Part shown: piece by piece, positions 8,406 through 15,401 of the stretch
Layout: every line of letters begins with the position of its first letter
Position numbering within the stretch: position 1 is the first letter of the stretch
Source: an uncultured Lachnospiraceae bacterium
Lineage (GTDB): Bacteria; Bacillota; Clostridia; Lachnospirales; Lachnospiraceae
NCBI GenBank assembly: GCA_905199445.1
Contig: CAJKGK010000002.1
Coordinates: 112,480 to 176,479, forward strand
DNA length: 64,000 nt
Direction: 5' to 3'
Program-made: the position numbers and the translations under genes
The notes under the pieces: model-generated
Seen by the model: only the letters and a program-made list of their open reading frames with translations
What the model was told of the DNA's origin: nothing
Databases searched by the model: none

Positions 8406-9455
8406 ATGAAAAAAGTAAAAGCTGTGGATATAGCCAATCATCTGGGGATTTCAAAGGCAACGGTATCATTGGCTTTAAATAATCGCCCAGGGATCAGTGA
8501 AAACACTCGTAAAAAAGTTTTACAGTGTAAAAAAGAACTGGAACAGAAAAGTGTGCGGACTTCCGGTGTGATTAAGCTGGTTACCCTTACAGGAATTGAT
8601 GTTAAGGAAGATGCCAGGTCCCCGTTTTTTGAAAAGATGCTCTGGGGTATCGAACAGGCACTTTCAGAGACTGCATACACGCTGGAGGTTTTGGCTCTTC
8701 CGGATTCGGTTTCCAGCATTTATGAGGCTGTGCGTATATGCAACAATGAGGCTGTGGCAGGTGCTTTGCTGATTTTTTCAAGAAGTATGGAAACTTTAAG
8801 CGCAGAGCAGCTGGTGATATTTAAACAATTTAATATGCCGGTTATTTTTTATGACAGCCTTATTCTCACGATAAATTTTGACCAGGTCAGAGCGGGAAAC
8901 GGCGCTGCAGTGGATCTTGCGGCCAGACATCTTTATCGAATGGGTCACAGGCATATTGCCTATTTTTATACGGAAGATGACGGAACCTGTTATAATCTGA
9001 CCAGACGCTTGGAAGCAGCAAAGCGGTGTGCATCCATGTTTAGAGAAAAAGGGCTGAGGACAGATTTTATTTGTATCAGAAGCGGAACCGTTCACGGATC
9101 GGCGGAAGTGTTACTCCAGTATTGCAGAAAGAATATTTCTGAATATCTGAACCGGGAGACCGATTTGCCTACCGGTTTTGTTTGTGATAACTATATTACA
9201 TCCGCGGCGACGATTGAACAGCTGGATCAAAAGGGGTTCAAAATTCCTCAGCAGGTTTCCGTGATTGGGATCGATCCGCCCAATGGTCTGATTAAGGGGA
9301 AAGAACTGACCTATGTGGATTTAATCGATGATCGAAGAGGATATTTTGCCGTACAGAGACTGATCGATCGTATTGAAGGTCGGGTGATGGAGCATATTGT
9401 ATGTGATATTGCCCCAGTGCTTGTTCACGGAGATACGGTAGGAAAAAGGATTTGA
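8406..9455 (+). CDS. LacI/GalR-family transcriptional regulator
   Basis: 349 residues. The N-terminal helix-turn-helix reads KAVDIANHLGISKATVSLALNNRPGIS, the LacI signature, followed by the hinge and a periplasmic-binding-protein-like effector domain (about residues 60-345) with the family pattern RHLYRMGHRHIAYFY and, near the end, the segment VSVIGID. Such proteins bind a sugar or related ligand and usually repress carbohydrate genes. Start ATG 8406 follows AGGGGG. It is directly upstream of the glycosidase-like gene at 9589, in the same direction, with a 133-bp gap, so that gene and the similar promoter at 19.4 kb are the likely targets. The ligand is unknown. Confidence 0.92.
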   Translation: MKKVKAVDIANHLGISKATVSLALNNRPGISENTRKKVLQCKKELEQKSVRTSGVIKLVTLTGIDVKEDARSPFFEKMLWGIEQALSETAYTLEVLALPDSVSSIYEAVRICNNEAVAGALLIFSRSMETLSAEQLVIFKQFNMPVIFYDSLILTINFDQVRAGNGAAVDLAARHLYRMGHRHIAYFYTEDDGTCYNLTRRLEAAKRCASMFREKGLRTDFICIRSGTVHGSAEVLLQYCRKNISEYLNRETDLPTGFVCDNYITSAATIEQLDQKGFKIPQQVSVIGIDPPNGLIKGKELTYVDLIDDRRGYFAVQRLIDRIEGRVMEHIVCDIAPVLVHGDTVGKRI

Positions 9456-9457
9456 TT

Positions 9458-9557
9458 AAAGTTTAGAAAAAGTTTAAAAATACATGATCCTGTAGAAATT
9501 TCTGATTATAAATCGTTATGTGTGCGAATATACAGTTAATTTTTGGGGTGTTATAAT
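9458..9557 (+). promoter_or_regulatory. Regulatory region of the glycosidase-like gene; two blocks shared with 19353-19424
   Basis: Block 1 (9458-9480) contains two AAGTTTA units 11 bp apart, and all 23 bases recur at 19353-19375. Block 2, TGTGCGAAT (9521-9529), recurs at 19416-19424. The distance between block starts is 63 bp in both places. A -10 hexamer TATAAT follows at 9552-9557, and there is no good -35, as expected for an activated promoter. The match reaches well past chance for a 10-kb separation. Confidence 0.7.
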
Positions 9558-9588
9558 AGCTGTGACATGAAAGAAAGGGGATTTTACG

Positions 9589-11037
9589 ATGGGGATCATG
9601 AACAATGGAACGCTTAGAAAGTGTACGGAAAATCCGAGGTATCTTACAGATCACAGTGGGAAGGCAATTTATTTAACTGGTTCGCATACATGGAATGTTT
9701 TGCAGGATAATCTGCCGATGACCGGTGATGGAACACCTTATATTTTTGATTATGAAGATTATCTGGATTTTATGGAAAAGAATCACCATAACTTTTTGCG
9801 TATGTGGTGTCGGGAAACTGCCTTTGGGATGAGAGCATCCAAAGATATGTTAAATGTGCCCTGTGCCTATGTTAATGTGAATTCGGACGGTCATTTAGGC
9901 AAATATCCTAAATTTGATCTGACAAAACTGAACCAGGCCTATTTTGACCGGCTGAGAACCCGGGTGGCCATGGCAGGTGCGCGGGGGATTTATGTATCGG
10001 TGATGCTGTTTGAGGCATGGAGCGTGGACACAAGAATCTATACGCCATGGCAGGGGCATCCTTATAATAAGGATAATAATATTAACGGAATTGACGGCAA
10101 TCCGCCGTTAAAGGAGCGGTGTGTCTCTCTGACCCAGGCCGGAGAGCGGAATCCCTTTGTGTCCGATGAGCGTATACTGGTGCATACCCTGGATAATCCG
10201 GAAATTACAAGGCTTCAGAAAGCCTATGTTAAAAAAGTGGTGGAAACCCTGAATGATTTTGATCATATTATGTTTGAAATTGCCAATGAAAGTCTGCGCT
10301 GGTCAAAAGCATGGCAGTACGAGATGATTCGTTATATTCATGAACTGGAAAAAACAATGCCTAAACAACACCCGGTATGGATGAGCCATGTGGTGCCGGA
10401 ACAAAATGAGGTGCTTTTTGCCAGCCCTGCAGATGTGATCAGTGTTGGTGTTGAATCAACGGACGAGCCTTATTGCATTAACCCTCCGGAGTCGGACGGA
10501 CGTAAGGTGATTTTAGCCGATACAGATCATTTGGGCGGAATCTGGGGAACCGCTCAGTGGGCCTGGAAATCTTTTATGCGAGGGTTAAATCCTATTTTTA
10601 TGGATAATTACGGAATGAAGGACAAGGATGATACGACCTATACTCAGCAGGACAGCCCGGTCAGCTTTTTATTCGGACGCTGTCAGTATGGGCTTCCAAA
10701 GGACTGGCGGGTGCCTGTGAGAGTGGCTCTGGGACAGACAAGACAGTGGGCGCTGCAAATGGATATGACCCGGATGCTGCCCTGTGGCAGACTGTCATCC
10801 ACCGGCTATTGTCTGGCAGATGAAGGAAAGGAGTACCTTGTCTATCAGCCCGAGAGTGGTGTCTTTAAACTTCGTTTATTTGGCGCTGCAGGTCGTTTTA
10901 ATGTCCGCTGGTTTATACCCGAAACCGGCATATATATCGATGACAGACCATTTGAAACATCAGGAACCGCCATTGACTTCAATCCACCGGTGACAGGTGA
11001 GGTTGTGCTGCATATAAAGCGGGCGGATTTGGACTGA
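9589..11037 (+). CDS. Glycoside-hydrolase-like protein (cellulase-type barrel with C-terminal collagenase-associated domain)
   Basis: 482 residues, no signal peptide, so probably cytoplasmic. The N-terminal 35 residues (RYLTDHSGKAIYLTGSHTWN) resemble DUF4038-type beta-barrel glycosidases. FEIANES near residue 228 looks like the acid/base strand of a clan-A glycosidase, and SVGVESTDEPY and VILADTDH could carry further active-site carboxylates. The last 80 residues (YLVYQPESGVFKLRL, then VRWFIPETG) resemble the putative collagen-binding domain PF12904 found at the end of such enzymes. It follows a LacI regulator and shares an upstream element with a carbohydrate importer at 19.6 kb, so intracellular trimming of an imported oligosaccharide is the likely job. 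The family and substrate are inferred. Start ATG 9589 follows AAGGGG. Confidence 0.72.
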   Translation: MGIMNNGTLRKCTENPRYLTDHSGKAIYLTGSHTWNVLQDNLPMTGDGTPYIFDYEDYLDFMEKNHHNFLRMWCRETAFGMRASKDMLNVPCAYVNVNSDGHLGKYPKFDLTKLNQAYFDRLRTRVAMAGARGIYVSVMLFEAWSVDTRIYTPWQGHPYNKDNNINGIDGNPPLKERCVSLTQAGERNPFVSDERILVHTLDNPEITRLQKAYVKKVVETLNDFDHIMFEIANESLRWSKAWQYEMIRYIHELEKTMPKQHPVWMSHVVPEQNEVLFASPADVISVGVESTDEPYCINPPESDGRKVILADTDHLGGIWGTAQWAWKSFMRGLNPIFMDNYGMKDKDDTTYTQQDSPVSFLFGRCQYGLPKDWRVPVRVALGQTRQWALQMDMTRMLPCGRLSSTGYCLADEGKEYLVYQPESGVFKLRLFGAAGRFNVRWFIPETGIYIDDRPFETSGTAIDFNPPVTGEVVLHIKRADLD

Positions 11038-11044
11038 CAGGTGA

Positions 11045-11075
11045 GCGGTAGAGCGGTTGATCTCTACCGCTTTTT
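11045..11075 (+). terminator. Rho-independent terminator after the glycosidase-like gene
   Basis: GCGGTAGAG (11045-11053) pairs with CTCTACCGC (11062-11070), followed by five T and then A-rich sequence. Confidence 0.85.
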
Positions 11076-11086
11076 AAAAAAATTCA

Positions 11087-11137
11087 TTGACATTTTCCTA
11101 TGTGTCTCATATAATGATACATAGATATATATCTATG
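11087..11137 (+). promoter_or_regulatory. arsR promoter with overlapping palindromic operator
   Basis: TTGACA (11087-11092), 17-bp spacer, TATAAT (11110-11115), all consensus. CATAGATAT-ATATCTATG (11120-11137) is a perfect 18-bp palindrome starting four bases after the -10, where an ArsR dimer would block transcription. A weaker related sequence, AAATAGATATATTT, occurs at 11510-11523 between arsR and the permease and could be a second site. Confidence 0.8.
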
Positions 11138-11154
11138 TGAGGTGATTGAGAAAT

Positions 11155-11463
11155 ATGGACGAAAAAAGAATAGCGGCAATTTTTAAAGCGTTTTGTGATG
11201 AAAACCGTATCCGGATTATAAAGTTGCTGCGTTCAGGTGAAAAATGTGCCTGCAAGCTGCTGGAAGAAATCAATGTCACACAGCCCACGCTTTCTCACCA
11301 TATGAAAATTCTTTGTGATGCTGAAATTGTTGTTGGTCGCAAAGAGGGAAAATGGACGCATTATTCTATTTCAGAAAAAGGGGTAGAACAGGCAAAAGCA
11401 TGTTTGCGACAGTTGACAACACTTGATATTGAATGTGAAAACAAGTCGTGCTGTGAAAAGTGA
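11155..11463 (+). CDS. arsR: ArsR/SmtB-family metalloregulatory repressor
   Basis: 102 residues, winged helix-turn-helix. LRSGEKCACKLLEEINVTQPTLSHHMKIL carries a CxC pair at the start of the DNA-binding helix region, the place where ArsR proteins coordinate As(III)/Sb(III). A further CC lies at the C-terminus (NKSCCEK). Binding of arsenite releases the operator and induces the operon. Start ATG 11155 was preferred over a TTG at 11146 because GTGAGGTG (11137-11144) would be too close to the latter. It heads arsR-permease-thioredoxin-arsC. Confidence 0.92.
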   Translation: MDEKRIAAIFKAFCDENRIRIIKLLRSGEKCACKLLEEINVTQPTLSHHMKILCDAEIVVGRKEGKWTHYSISEKGVEQAKACLRQLTTLDIECENKSCCEK

Positions 11464-11551
11464 GGAAGTTTAAGGACTCCTTTTCTCCACGGCTTACATT
11501 TCAAATATCAAATAGATATATTTCAATATAACTATATGAAAGGGGCTTTCT

Positions 11552-12565
11552 ATGGAGGCACTCAAAACAATATGGGACTTTTTCCAAAATGAAGTCCTCG
11601 GTATGAACTGGATGAATCGACTTATTGAAACAATTTTAAATACCTGCGGATTAGATACCACAGGTAAAATCGGTGCCAGTGTTCAATTTTTTATTTACGA
11701 TACTATAAAAATCATGGTGCTGCTTGGCGTGCTGATCTTGATGATCTCGTATATTCAAAGTTATTTCCCGCCTGAAAGAACAAAAAAGATCCTCGGCAGA
11801 TTTCATGGAATATGGGCCAACGTTATTGCAGCTTTGCTGGGTACGGTAACACCGTTTTGTTCGTGTTCCTCTATTCCGCTGTTTATCGGATTTACAAGTG
11901 CGGGCCTGCCCCTTGGCGTTACATTTTCCTTTTTGATTTCTTCGCCGATGGTCGATCTTGGCAGTCTTGTTTTGCTGATGAGTATTTTCGGCTGGAAAGT
12001 TGCTGTATTGTATGTGATTTTCGGCTTGGTTATTGCTGTCACCGGTGGAATTCTAATCGAAAAATTACACCTTGATCATCAAGTGGAAGAATATATACGA
12101 AACGGTCACTCGATCGATGTTTTGCAGGAAGAACGACATTTCAAAGACCGTATGAAATTTGCGTGGGAGCAGGTTGTTGAAACTGCCAAAAAGGTTGCGC
12201 CCTATGTTTTGCTCGGTGTAGGCATTGGCGCCTTTATTCACAACTGGATTCCTGAAGCATTTATTGTCAAAGCCCTTGGTGAAAATAATCCATTCGGTGT
12301 AATTCTTGCTACGATCGTCGGTATTCCTATGTATGCGGATATTTTCGGTACAATCCCGATTGCAGAAGCTCTGCTTGCCAAAGGTGCTTTGCTCGGTGTT
12401 GTCCTTTCCTTTATGATGGGTGTCACGACACTCTCGCTCCCTTCGATGATTATGCTTCGAAGGGCAGTCAAGCCGAGACTGCTCGGTATTTTTATCGGGA
12501 TATGTACTGCTGGTATTATAATTGTAGGTTATCTTTTTAACACAATACAATATTTAATTGTTTAA
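11552..12565 (+). CDS. DUF318/YraQ-type permease (ArsP-like) of the ars operon
   Basis: 337 residues with about eight hydrophobic segments. GTVTPFCSCSSIPLFIGF near residue 105 is the cysteine-containing signature of the DUF318 permease family, repeated in degenerate form in the second half (VGIPMYADIFGTIPIAEALL). Members include ArsP, an exporter of trivalent organoarsenicals, and permeases often paired with small thioredoxins in arsenic operons. No arsB or Acr3 gene is present, so this is the only membrane carrier in the operon and probably exports the arsenic species made by ArsC or organoarsenicals. Start ATG 11552 follows AAAGGGG. Confidence 0.83.
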   Translation: MEALKTIWDFFQNEVLGMNWMNRLIETILNTCGLDTTGKIGASVQFFIYDTIKIMVLLGVLILMISYIQSYFPPERTKKILGRFHGIWANVIAALLGTVTPFCSCSSIPLFIGFTSAGLPLGVTFSFLISSPMVDLGSLVLLMSIFGWKVAVLYVIFGLVIAVTGGILIEKLHLDHQVEEYIRNGHSIDVLQEERHFKDRMKFAWEQVVETAKKVAPYVLLGVGIGAFIHNWIPEAFIVKALGENNPFGVILATIVGIPMYADIFGTIPIAEALLAKGALLGVVLSFMMGVTTLSLPSMIMLRRAVKPRLLGIFIGICTAGIIIVGYLFNTIQYLIV

Positions 12566-12583
12566 TTTTAGGAGGTTATGATG

Positions 12584-12964
12584 ATGGCATTATTTAACTT
12601 TGGAAAGCAGAAGGAAGAAGAAAAGAAAACAACCCCTTGCGCTTGCAGCTGTGGTTGTTCTGCCAATGAGGCAGAAAGTATGACCAAGGAATGCTGTCCC
12701 GATTTAAAAGCGGGGGAAGTCTGCTGCATCAAAGTGTTAGGTGCGGGCTGCAAATCCTGTCACAAGCTGTACGAGAATACAAAACAGGCGGTAAAGGATA
12801 TGGGACTTTCAGTGGAGATTGAATACATTACGGACATGCAGAAAGTAATGGAATATGGGGCTATGCGTATGCCGGCTCTTGTTGTTAATGAAAAGGTTGT
12901 CGCTATGGGTAAGGTTTTGAAAGCTGCTGACGTCATCGCCTTGCTGCACAAACTGGGGTTTTAA
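12584..12964 (+). CDS. Thioredoxin-like small protein with Cys-rich N-terminus
   Basis: 126 residues. The second half is a thioredoxin fold with the redox motif CKSC (GAGCKSCHKLYENTK) and cis-proline segment MRMPALVVNEKVV, like the redox-active disulfide family found beside DUF318 permeases. The first 50 residues are Cys-rich (PCACSCGCS, ECCPD, VCC), suggesting metalloid binding. It probably reduces ArsC or hands As(III) to the permease. Three ATGs in a row (12578, 12581, 12584) follow GGAGG; 12584 has the best eight-base spacing. It lies 18 bp after the permease and two bases before arsC. Confidence 0.83.
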   Translation: MALFNFGKQKEEEKKTTPCACSCGCSANEAESMTKECCPDLKAGEVCCIKVLGAGCKSCHKLYENTKQAVKDMGLSVEIEYITDMQKVMEYGAMRMPALVVNEKVVAMGKVLKAADVIALLHKLGF

Positions 12965-12966
12965 CG

Positions 12967-13383
12967 ATGGATAAGAAAAAGATAGCTTTTATTTGTGTGC
13001 ATAACGCCTGCCGCAGTCAGATTGCAGAAGCTCTCGGCAGGCATTTGGCAGGCGATCAGTTTGATTTTTACTCTGCCGGAACAGAAACAAAATCACAAAT
13101 CAATCCGGATGCTGTGCGGCTTATGAAACAGCTTTACGGGATAGATATGGCGCAAAGCCAATACAGCAAAACGATTGATAAAATCCCCACGCCTGATTTT
13201 GTGATTTCAATGGGATGTGATGTCGGCTGTCCTTATATCGGCAGAGCATTTGATGATCATTGGGGCCTTCCGGATCCTACAGGTAAGCGTGATGAATGCT
13301 TTATCCAGGTCATTGAGGAAATTGCCCGAAAAATAGAACTTTTAAGAGAAATTTACACAAATAGCTTGGAAGATCCGAGATGA
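12967..13383 (+). CDS. arsC: Arsenate reductase, low-molecular-weight phosphatase type
   Basis: 138 residues. Reduces As(V) to As(III) using thioredoxin. The P-loop C10-VHNAC-R16 is the CX5R motif of LMW protein tyrosine phosphatases, and SMGCDVGCPY carries the second and third redox cysteines used by thioredoxin-coupled ArsC. The acid loop is HWGLPDPTG. The gene begins two bases after the thioredoxin-like gene, whose product is a fitting reductant. Last gene of the ars operon; a terminator follows within 10 bp. Confidence 0.93.
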   Translation: MDKKKIAFICVHNACRSQIAEALGRHLAGDQFDFYSAGTETKSQINPDAVRLMKQLYGIDMAQSQYSKTIDKIPTPDFVISMGCDVGCPYIGRAFDDHWGLPDPTGKRDECFIQVIEEIARKIELLREIYTNSLEDPR

Positions 13384-13390
13384 TCGATTT

Positions 13391-13424
13391 GGTGCAGAAT
13401 GTTAAAAACTCTGCACCATTTTTG
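13391..13424 (+). terminator. Terminator at the end of the ars operon
   Basis: GGTGCAGA (13391-13398) pairs with TCTGCACC (13410-13417), followed by ATTTTTG. It lies between convergent arsC and the histidine kinase gene, and A-rich bases on the other side may let it act for both. Confidence 0.8.
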
Positions 13425-13426
13425 TT

Positions 13427-14572
13427 TCATAAAACTATCTGAAAACAAGTGCCGCCAACTTCATTGTTGGATACAGTAATACTGCCGTGATGTTTCAGAA
13501 TAATCCTTTCTGTTATGGCAAGGCCTATCCCTGCGCCACCCATTGCTCGTGAACGGGATTTATCGACACGGAAAAATGGCTCGAAAATTTGTTTTTTCAT
13601 TTCATTTGGAATACCTATTCCTGTATCTCGGATAAGGATTTTGGCTTTCCCATCTTGTATTTTTTTAACTGTAACAGTAACACTTCCGTTTTCTTTGTTA
13701 TATTTAATACCGTTTTCAACAAGGTTATAAAACGCCTGATACAACAAGTCCAGGTTGCCGGTTACGGTATGGTCATCGCATTGGAGATGTAAAGATACCT
13801 TGTATTTTTGTGCGATTGGTGTGAGTTCGACCACAATATCTTCAAAGATATCTTTTAAATGAACTGCATAATATTCCACATCATCATTAATATTTGTCAT
13901 ATCCAAAAGTGTTTTTACTAAACTGCGAAGTCTGCGCACCTGTTTTTCAAAAACCGAAATCAAAGCGTCATACTCTGCTGCCGTGTGAGAAGAACTTTTT
14001 TTGAAAACATCTATTTTCGTTTGCAGGACAGCTAACGGTGTACGAAGTTCGTGTGCAGCATTGGCGGAAAAACGCTGCTGCATTAAAAAGGCTTCGTTTA
14101 GTTTATCGGTCATTTCGTTGAACGAATGCGTCAGTGCGGCGATTTCATCATTTGCGTCTGTAACCGATAAAGTTTCAGCTAAATGTGAGACGGTCATATT
14201 TTTTACCTGTATGTTCAGTTTTTGAAGCGGCTGCAATGATTTTCCTATGACATAATAGGTCAGGACAGTACCGCCACCAATAATAATGAGCATATATAAC
14301 AGACTTTGATAACGAAAGATACTTTTGGCATTTTGCGTTATCTCAGATGGTGGGAGAAGATACATTTCAGTGATATCCATAGGAATGCTTTCTTGCGGTG
14401 TATTTTTGCCAGACGAGGTGCTTTGCGCAGGTGCTAATTGGACGGACTCAATGGAATCGGCCATACGAAAGGCAAAAAGGTTCAAAATTCCAGTCAAAAG
14501 GATACAGCAGATGGTCAGCAGCAGAGCAGAATACAACGTAATTCTCCATCGGATAGATATTTTTTTTAGCAT
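13427..14572 (-). CDS. Two-component sensor histidine kinase
   Basis: 381 residues. Two membrane segments (about 10-33 and 88-108) enclose an extracytoplasmic loop of some 55 residues, followed by HAMP, HisKA with the phospho-acceptor His174 in AHELRTP, and HATPase with NLVENGIKYN, DTGIGIP and GGAGIGLAI boxes. It overlaps the response regulator gene by seven bases on the same strand. The pair is divergent from two ATPase-permease fusions, a layout common for sensing and resisting cell-envelope antibiotics or peptides. Confidence 0.93.
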   Translation of the reverse strand: MLKKISIRWRITLYSALLLTICCILLTGILNLFAFRMADSIESVQLAPAQSTSSGKNTPQESIPMDITEMYLLPPSEITQNAKSIFRYQSLLYMLIIIGGGTVLTYYVIGKSLQPLQKLNIQVKNMTVSHLAETLSVTDANDEIAALTHSFNEMTDKLNEAFLMQQRFSANAAHELRTPLAVLQTKIDVFKKSSSHTAAEYDALISVFEKQVRRLRSLVKTLLDMTNINDDVEYYAVHLKDIFEDIVVELTPIAQKYKVSLHLQCDDHTVTGNLDLLYQAFYNLVENGIKYNKENGSVTVTVKKIQDGKAKILIRDTGIGIPNEMKKQIFEPFFRVDKSRSRAMGGAGIGLAITERIILKHHGSITVSNNEVGGTCFQIVL

Positions 14573-15255
14573 ACGCCCTGCCTCCCGTCTGAATGGAATA
14601 AGTACCCCACGCCGATTTTTGTTTCAATCGGATCGTATCCTAAAGCTGTCCGAAGCTTTTTTCTCAAGGAAGAAATATGCACCCGTACCGCTCCGCTGAA
14701 AAAATCGGTTTCAGCGTTCCAGACATGGTCGATCAAATCCTCCTGACTAATGACCTTATCGGGATTAAACGCAAAATATTCCAGCAACGCAAATTCCTTT
14801 TTAGTTAAGGAAATGACGATGTCGTTGAAGTAAACAAGCCTTTTGGCTAAATCAATACGTAAGTCGGCGAAAGAAAGTTCACTGCTTGTCTGTGCGTATT
14901 TTTGACGCAGCAGATTTCGGATACGGGCTTCCAGTTCCGCAAAATCAAAGGGCTTGGCAAGATAGTCATTGGCGCCATAGTCAAGACCGGTAACTTTATC
15001 ATTGACACTGTTGCGTGCGCTTAAAATCAATACCTTCAGTTCAGGCTTTTCATTTCGGATTTTTTTCAGTACATCAAGTCCGTCCATTCCCGGTAAATTC
15101 AAATCCAAAACAACCAAATCATAATTTTCTACATACAAAAGTTCATACGCCGTATTTCCATCACCGCAGGTATCTACAGCGTAACCGTCTATCTTTAATC
15201 CGTCTGTAATCGCTTCCTGTAAATCCAGTTCATCTTCTACAATTAAAATCCTCAT
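14566..15255 (-). CDS. OmpR-family response regulator
   Basis: 229 residues. Receiver domain with phospho-acceptor Asp51 in LVVLDLNLPG and conserved Lys in the LAKPF segment, followed by a winged-helix DNA-binding domain (ALLEYFAFNPDKVISQEDLIDHVW, VRVHISSLRKKL). The start was placed at ATG 15255 because AGAGGTGG lies five bases upstream; a GTG at 15264 is inside that ribosome site. The intergenic region holds two oppositely pointing pairs of TTAACA repeats, the likely binding sites for this protein. Confidence 0.94.
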   Translation of the reverse strand: MRILIVEDELDLQEAITDGLKIDGYAVDTCGDGNTAYELLYVENYDLVVLDLNLPGMDGLDVLKKIRNEKPELKVLILSARNSVNDKVTGLDYGANDYLAKPFDFAELEARIRNLLRQKYAQTSSELSFADLRIDLAKRLVYFNDIVISLTKKEFALLEYFAFNPDKVISQEDLIDHVWNAETDFFSGAVRVHISSLRKKLRTALGYDPIETKIGVGYLFHSDGRQGVC

Positions 15256-15279
15256 TTGTTCCACCTCTCTTGTAAGGAT

Positions 15280-15365
15280 ATTATAGCATATCTGTATGTT
15301 AAATTTCTGTTAAGTGCAGGATCTTATGTTTCTTAACAGGGATTTAACATCGCTTAAGCTATACT
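15280..15365. promoter_or_regulatory. Divergent promoters with mirror-image pairs of TTAACA repeats
   Basis: Pointing left: TTAACA at 15308-15313 and 15297-15302 (minus strand, 11 bp apart), then 11 bp to TATAAT (15280-15285). Pointing right: TTAACA at 15333-15338 and 15344-15349, also 11 bp apart, then 10 bp to TATACT (15360-15365). Neither promoter has a normal -35; the repeats occupy that region, as at promoters activated by OmpR/PhoB-type regulators. A degenerate third repeat, TTAAGC, lies at 15354-15359. Confidence 0.7.
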
Positions 15366-15401
15366 AAACGCCATTAAACGGAAAGGAAAATAGGATTGCT
15401 T

